The notes beneath the pieces were generated by a model. That model searched no databases. It was not told the DNA's origin and saw only the letters and a list, made by a program, of their open reading frames with translations. Shown in pieces: positions 61,291-64,000 of a DNA stretch of 64,000 nucleotides. The DNA comes from Pseudomonas sp. GD04091 (GTDB lineage: Bacteria; Pseudomonadota; Gammaproteobacteria; Pseudomonadales; Pseudomonadaceae): positions 1-64,000 of the forward strand of contig NZ_JAOEBG010000024.1 in the NCBI RefSeq assembly GCF_029836165.1. Reading direction: 5' to 3'. The number at the start of each line of letters is the position of its first letter. Position 1 is the first letter of the stretch. A program made the position numbers and the translations under genes.

Positions 61291-62220
61291 TCAGTTCTTC
61301 CTGAAGCGATAGAACAGGTTGGGTTCGCTGACGATGTACAGGTTGCCCTGATCGTCCATGGCCACGCCTTCCGCCCGCGGGATGGTGTCGGCCAGGCCGT
61401 TGAAGCCCCCCAGCAGGGTCATGAAGCTGACCTGCTCACCCTTCTCGTCCAGTTCCAGCAGCATGTTGGAGTTCGCCGACAAGGCCAGCAGATGGCCGGT
61501 GCGCGGATCGACACCCAGCGCAGAGAGGTTGCGCAGGTCCAGGTCGTCGTTGGGCAGCGCCTCTTTGTCGCCCGCGAGCGCGCTGCGCCCGTCGGTGCGC
61601 CAGGTGTACAGCTTCGGCGGCCGCTCTTCGCCGATGATCAGGCGCTGGCGTGCCGGGTCCCAGGCGATGGCCTCGAAGCCCTTGTTGCCTTTGTCGGCTT
61701 CGCCCAAGCCATGGCTCTGGTAGTCGGCGCGATCGAGCGAGGTGGTATTGGCGTCCACCTTGACCACCGTCAGGTCGTGGTGGCGCTCGTCGACGATGGC
61801 GACCTGGCCGTCCTCGAGGACCGCCACGCCTTCCGGGTTGGCCCAACCCACCAGGGGGATCTTGCGCAGCACCTCGCCGTCCAGGCTGAGTTCGGCCAGG
61901 AACGGATGCTTGCCCATCACCGCGAACAGGGTGCGGGTACGCGGGTTGAAGGCCAGGTCCGAGGCTTCGTCGCGCTCCATGCCCGGCAGCGGCTTGGCGT
62001 CGATATCCACCACGTAGTCCGGCAGCCAGATGCTTTCCTTGCGTTCGGCCTGGCTTTCGAAGCCTTCCTTTATCCACAGCAGGCCGCGGTCGTCCCAGTG
62101 CATGGCGACCATCAGGCCATAGCCGATCACGGCCACGGCAACCAGCCATAGCGGCCAGCGGACGGACACGCGCCGCTTGGGTGCAGGCGGAAGGGATGCA
62201 CTGGAAGGGTTGGCCATCAA
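61291..62220 (-). CDS. SdiA-regulated domain protein (copy 2)
   Basis: A 309-residue paralogue of the preceding protein. It has an N-terminal helix (about 25-42, WPLWLVAVAVIGYGLMVAMH) and matching propeller repeats (DLAFNPRTRTLFAVMGKH, GFEAIAWDPARQRLIIGEER, EGVAMDDQGNLYIVSEPNLF). Both copies end alike (SEPNLFYxFR). The 90-base spacing and shared direction point to tandem duplication and co-transcription. Confidence 0.86.
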   Translation of the reverse strand: MMANPSSASLPPAPKRRVSVRWPLWLVAVAVIGYGLMVAMHWDDRGLLWIKEGFESQAERKESIWLPDYVVDIDAKPLPGMERDEASDLAFNPRTRTLFAVMGKHPFLAELSLDGEVLRKIPLVGWANPEGVAVLEDGQVAIVDERHHDLTVVKVDANTTSLDRADYQSHGLGEADKGNKGFEAIAWDPARQRLIIGEERPPKLYTWRTDGRSALAGDKEALPNDDLDLRNLSALGVDPRTGHLLALSANSNMLLELDEKGEQVSFMTLLGGFNGLADTIPRAEGVAMDDQGNLYIVSEPNLFYRFRKN

Positions 62221-62355
62221 GGGAGTTTCCTGAAAATACGCAGAGGAGTCGTCGCCCGAAATGGCGAATGGGTGTGGATGGACGAATTATCCGGATCGTT
62301 TGTGAAAAATCGGTAAAGGCGTGCGACGACGGCCTTGCGCCGACGCCGCCGGGGG

Positions 62356-63021
62356 TCAAAGCACGCGGCCTTCGAACCGGCTCACGCCCGGAAGTTCCAG
62401 CACCAGCTCATCGCCGACATTGAACGGCCCTACTCCCGCCGGGGTGCCGGTGAGGATGACATCGCCGGCCTGCAGGGAGAACTGCGCCGCCATGTGCTGG
62501 ATCATCGGCACGATCGGGTTGAGCATCAGCGCGCTGTTGCCGTCCTGGCGCACTTCACCGTTGATGGTCAGGCGGATGCCGATGTCGGCGAGGTCCTCGA
62601 AGGTGCCGGCCGATACGAACGGTGGCAGCACGCAGGCGCCATCGAAGCATTTGGACAGTTCCCAGGGCAGTCCCTTCTCCTTCAGCTTCGCCTGCACGTC
62701 GCGCAGGGTCAGGTCCAGGGCTGGCGCATAGCCGGAAATGGCGTCGAGCACCTCTTCCTCGGTGGGATTGGTCGACAGCGGCTTGCCCAGCAGCACCGCG
62801 ATCTCGGCCTCGTAGTGCACCGAACCACGCTCGGTCGGGATCTTGAAGCCACCTTCCAGAGGCACCACGCAGCTACCGGGCTTGATGAACAGCAGCGGCT
62901 CGCTGGGGATGGGGTTGTCCAGTTCCTTGGCATGCTCGGCGTAGTTGCGGCCGATGCACACCACCTTGCCCAGTGGGAAGTGGATACGCGTGCCGTCTAC
63001 GTACTGGTGCTGGTAACTCAT
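62356..63021 (-). CDS. Fumarylacetoacetate hydrolase family protein
   Basis: A 221-residue FAH-superfamily enzyme similar to YcgM and eukaryotic FAHD1. Conserved parts are VCIGRNYAEHAKELDN, EPLLFIKPGSCVV, HYEAEIAVLLGKPL (metal-binding Glu pair) and ILTGTPAGVGPFNVGDEL. Family members act as acylpyruvases or oxaloacetate tautomerases. Its 25-base spacing from the FAD dehydrogenase gene suggests one transcript. Confidence 0.88.
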   Translation of the reverse strand: MSYQHQYVDGTRIHFPLGKVVCIGRNYAEHAKELDNPIPSEPLLFIKPGSCVVPLEGGFKIPTERGSVHYEAEIAVLLGKPLSTNPTEEEVLDAISGYAPALDLTLRDVQAKLKEKGLPWELSKCFDGACVLPPFVSAGTFEDLADIGIRLTINGEVRQDGNSALMLNPIVPMIQHMAAQFSLQAGDVILTGTPAGVGPFNVGDELVLELPGVSRFEGRVL

Positions 63022-63046
63022 GGCCGACTCCTGTGGATACTGCTTT

Positions 63047-64000
63047 TTATTCGGGAGCGAAGATCTTACCCGGATTCATGATGCCGTTAGGGTCGAACAC
63101 CGCCTTGATCGCCTTCATGCAGGCGATTTCATCCGGCGAGCGGCTGTAGCCCAGGTAGTCGCGCTTGGTCATGCCCACGCCGTGCTCGGCGGAGATCGAG
63201 CCGTGGTAGCGCTCGACGATCTCGAACACCCACTTGTTGACCTTGGCGCAGGAGGCGAAGAAGTCGTCCTTGCTCATGTGGTCGGGCTTGAGGATGTTCA
63301 GGTGCAGGTTGCCGTCGCCGATATGGCCGTACCAGACCACTTCGTAGTCCGGGTAGTGCTCGCCGACGATGGCGTCGATATCGCGCAGGAACGCCGGCAC
63401 CTTGGACACGGTGACCGAGATGTCGTTCTTGTACGGCGTCCAGTGGGAGATGGTCTCGGACAGGTACTCGCGCAGCTTCCACAGGTTCTTCAGCTGTGTC
63501 TCGCTCTGGCTCATCACCCCATCCAGCACCCAGCCCTGCTCGACGCAGTGTTCGAAGGTGGCCAGTGCCTCGTTGGCCACGTCCTCGGTGCTGGCTTCGA
63601 ATTCCAGCAGGGCGTAGAACGGGCACGCGGTCGCGAACGGCGGCGGCACGTCGCCACGGCCCATGATCTTGGCCAGGCCCTTGTCGGAGAAGAACTCGAA
63701 GGCGGTCAGGTCGAGCTTGCCCTGGAAAGCGTGCAGCACCGGCATGATCGCATCGAAGTCCGGCGTGCCCAGCACCATCGCCGTAAGGTTGCGCGGCGCC
63801 CGGTCCAGGCGCATGGTCGCCTCGACCACGAAGCCCAGCGTGCCTTCGGCGCCGATGAACAACTGACGCAGGTCGTAGCCGGTGGCGTTCTTGATCAGGT
63901 CCTTGTTCAGTTCGAGCAGCTCGCCCTTGCCAGTGACCACCTTCAGCCCGGCGACCCAGTTGCGGGTCATGCCGTAGCGGATCACCTTGATCCCGCCAGC
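63047..64000 (-). CDS. FAD-linked dehydrogenase, probable D-2-hydroxyglutarate dehydrogenase (5' end outside window)
   Basis: At least 317 C-terminal residues of a VAO-type flavoprotein. The end of the FAD domain (LKNATGYDLRQLFIGAEGTLG) and the full cap/C-terminal domain are visible (YGHIGDGNLHLNIL metal-binding histidines, YHGSISAEHGVGMTKRDYLG, FDPNGIMNPGKIF). This is the GlcD/D2HGDH group. In pseudomonads the gene next to serA encodes D-2-hydroxyglutarate dehydrogenase, which recycles the by-product of SerA. The start lies beyond 64000. A D-lactate dehydrogenase remains possible. Confidence 0.85.
   Translation of the reverse strand, partial: AGGIKVIRYGMTRNWVAGLKVVTGKGELLELNKDLIKNATGYDLRQLFIGAEGTLGFVVEATMRLDRAPRNLTAMVLGTPDFDAIMPVLHAFQGKLDLTAFEFFSDKGLAKIMGRGDVPPPFATACPFYALLEFEASTEDVANEALATFEHCVEQGWVLDGVMSQSETQLKNLWKLREYLSETISHWTPYKNDISVTVSKVPAFLRDIDAIVGEHYPDYEVVWYGHIGDGNLHLNILKPDHMSKDDFFASCAKVNKWVFEIVERYHGSISAEHGVGMTKRDYLGYSRSPDEIACMKAIKAVFDPNGIMNPGKIFAPE

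Overview
The window is chromosomal DNA of a high-GC gammaproteobacterium, almost certainly Pseudomonas and most likely the P. putida group. The grounds are gene content and order (surf1-ctaA-cyoE-sco; metNIQ; znuABC-zur; polA-engB-cc4-dsbA; kinB-algB; thyA-lgt-ptsP-rppH-ilvA-rpiA), the cadA/cadR pair, and many intergenic copies of the short palindromic repeats typical of P. putida. I see no rRNA, tRNA, CRISPR array, prophage or insertion sequence.

Layout. 1-4.1 kb: cytochrome oxidase assembly and heme A/O synthesis. 4.2-6.8 kb: D-methionine importer metNIQ (minus). 7-9.1 kb: large-subunit catalase katE. 9.2-13 kb: a lipoprotein and the zinc module (zur-znuCB minus, znuA plus, with a candidate Zur box between). 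13.1-18.4 kb: thrB, a DUF2782 protein, polA, a probable ErsA-type sRNA with its own promoter and terminator, and engB. 18.5-21.3 kb: two cytochromes c, dsbA and a phosphodiesterase-fold enzyme. 21.3-26.4 kb: a GGDEF diguanylate cyclase, a small secreted protein, an amidase lipoprotein and a CSS-EAL phosphodiesterase. 26.4-31.8 kb: kinB-algB (minus) and, divergently, a BON-domain gene and a three-gene operon (small membrane protein, DUF1328, Ivy lysozyme inhibitor). Both of these plus-strand units are preceded by sigma-54-type -24/-12 elements. 31.8-32.5 kb: a 0.7-kb non-coding, palindrome-rich gap. 32.5-38.7 kb: gltP, an SpmA/SpmB-like membrane protein, and a four-gene MCE/Mla-type lipid transport operon.

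38.8-42.1 kb: folA and a membrane protein/GTPase pair of unknown function. 42.2-47.7 kb: a phosphonate locus in one direction (LysR regulator, ATPase, fused two-domain permease, binding protein, PhnZ-type HD oxygenase). It has no PhnY-type dioxygenase beside it. 47.9-50.6 kb: cadA and divergent cadR with a textbook MerR-family operator. 50.7-57.8 kb: thyA, lgt, a TSUP permease, an NRDE protein, ptsP, rppH and a DUF2269 protein. 57.9-64 kb: ilvA, rpiA, two SdiA-regulated-domain paralogues, an FAH-family hydrolase and a truncated FAD dehydrogenase resembling D-2-hydroxyglutarate dehydrogenase.

Most of this is core genome. The parts that repay attention are the sigma-54/AlgB neighbourhood, the polA-engB sRNA locus, the incomplete phosphonate pathway, the palindrome-rich gap upstream of gltP, and the unexplained GTPase/membrane-protein pair.
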